A DNA stretch of 5,008 nucleotides from Halobacteriales archaeon. Lineage in GTDB: Archaea; Thermoplasmatota; E2; JACPAO01; JAHFTW01. Every line of letters begins with the position of its first letter. The first letter of the stretch is position 1. Where the stretch lies: the NCBI GenBank assembly GCA_020201445.1, contig JAIVGU010000062.1, forward strand, positions 1-5,008, given 5' to 3'. Of this stretch, positions 4,969 to 5,008 are shown piece after piece. The notes under the pieces are model-generated. The model did no database searches and was not told the DNA's origin. It worked only from the letters and a program-made list of their open reading frames with translations. A program made the translations under genes and the position numbers.

Positions 4969-5008
4969 CACAGCGACTCCAGCAGGAGGAGTTGGGGGTC
5001 CTCGAGGT
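4968..5008 (-). CDS. C-terminal end of probable 2-oxoacid dehydrogenase E2 acyltransferase (partial)
   Basis: Only the last 12 codons and a TGA (4970-4968) are in the window. Read from the right edge they give LEDPQLLLLESL. This LEDPxLLLL ending is typical of the C-terminus of dihydrolipoamide acyltransferases (E2 catalytic domain, CoA-dependent acyltransferase fold). The call rests on that short motif plus its position directly before E3, where E2 is usually encoded. The TGA shares its A with the lpd ATG. Whether the complex uses pyruvate, a branched-chain oxoacid, acetoin or 2-oxoglutarate cannot be told. Confidence 0.72.
   Translation of the reverse strand, partial: LEDPQLLLLESL
4977..4980 (-). 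promoter_or_regulatory. Ribosome-binding site of lpd inside the E2 coding end
   Basis: GGAG on the minus strand is followed by eight bases and then the ATG at 4968. It is the clearest Shine-Dalgarno-like site in the window and decides the ATG over the GTG one codon upstream. It lies within the final codons of the E2-like gene, so both genes must share one mRNA. Confidence 0.6.

Noticed and set aside
4969..4971. GTG start of lpd one codon before the ATG
   Set aside because: The ATG at 4968 has better spacing to GGAG and makes the common TGATG coupling with the upstream stop.
1..5008. A previously undescribed defence, CRISPR or mobile system
   Set aside because: There are no spacer-repeat arrays, nucleases, integrases, toxins or transposases, and the coding genes belong to housekeeping or membrane-scaffold families. 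The patatin-like protein lacks the CD-NTase neighbour expected of a CBASS phospholipase effector.

Overview
This is a GC-rich (roughly 70% by eye) prokaryotic chromosomal segment with tight gene packing. It carries two gene sets that converge on a repeat-filled gap near position 2313-2517. No RNA gene, CRISPR array, transposase or phage gene is visible. The source is either a high-GC bacterium or a high-GC archaeon. The sequence does not settle which: the short NfeD plus slipin-type SPFH pair and the E2-then-E3 order occur in both domains, and start-site signals are weak.

Left half, plus strand. A small four-helix membrane protein (1-447, probably the tail of a longer gene) is followed by a short NfeD protein with three membrane segments and an OB-fold (585-1055). 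Next comes an SPFH/stomatin-like protein (1182-2312) with one N-terminal membrane anchor, an SPFH domain, an 11-residue-repeat coiled coil and an unusual C-terminal extension. NfeD and SPFH proteins are established partners in membrane microdomain scaffolding.

Right half, minus strand. Transcription enters from the right edge. The last 12 codons of a gene whose C-terminus looks like a 2-oxoacid dehydrogenase E2 acyltransferase overlap the start of dihydrolipoyl dehydrogenase (E3, 3496-4968) by one base. A patatin-like phospholipase/esterase of the YjjU/RssA type (2518-3366) follows 129 bp downstream. The E1 genes are expected just outside the window to the right.

The most interesting content is non-coding: all four gaps of more than 100 bp hold inverted-repeat structures. 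Two gaps (after nfeD and after lpd) carry copies of one ~59-bp element. Both copies have the same orientation relative to transcription and begin 8-9 bases after the preceding stop codon. The convergent gap holds a different family built from CGCGGATT / CACAGATT blocks spaced 9-10 bases apart, in alternating orientations. I see no clear novel defence or enzymatic system; the coding genes belong to known families.
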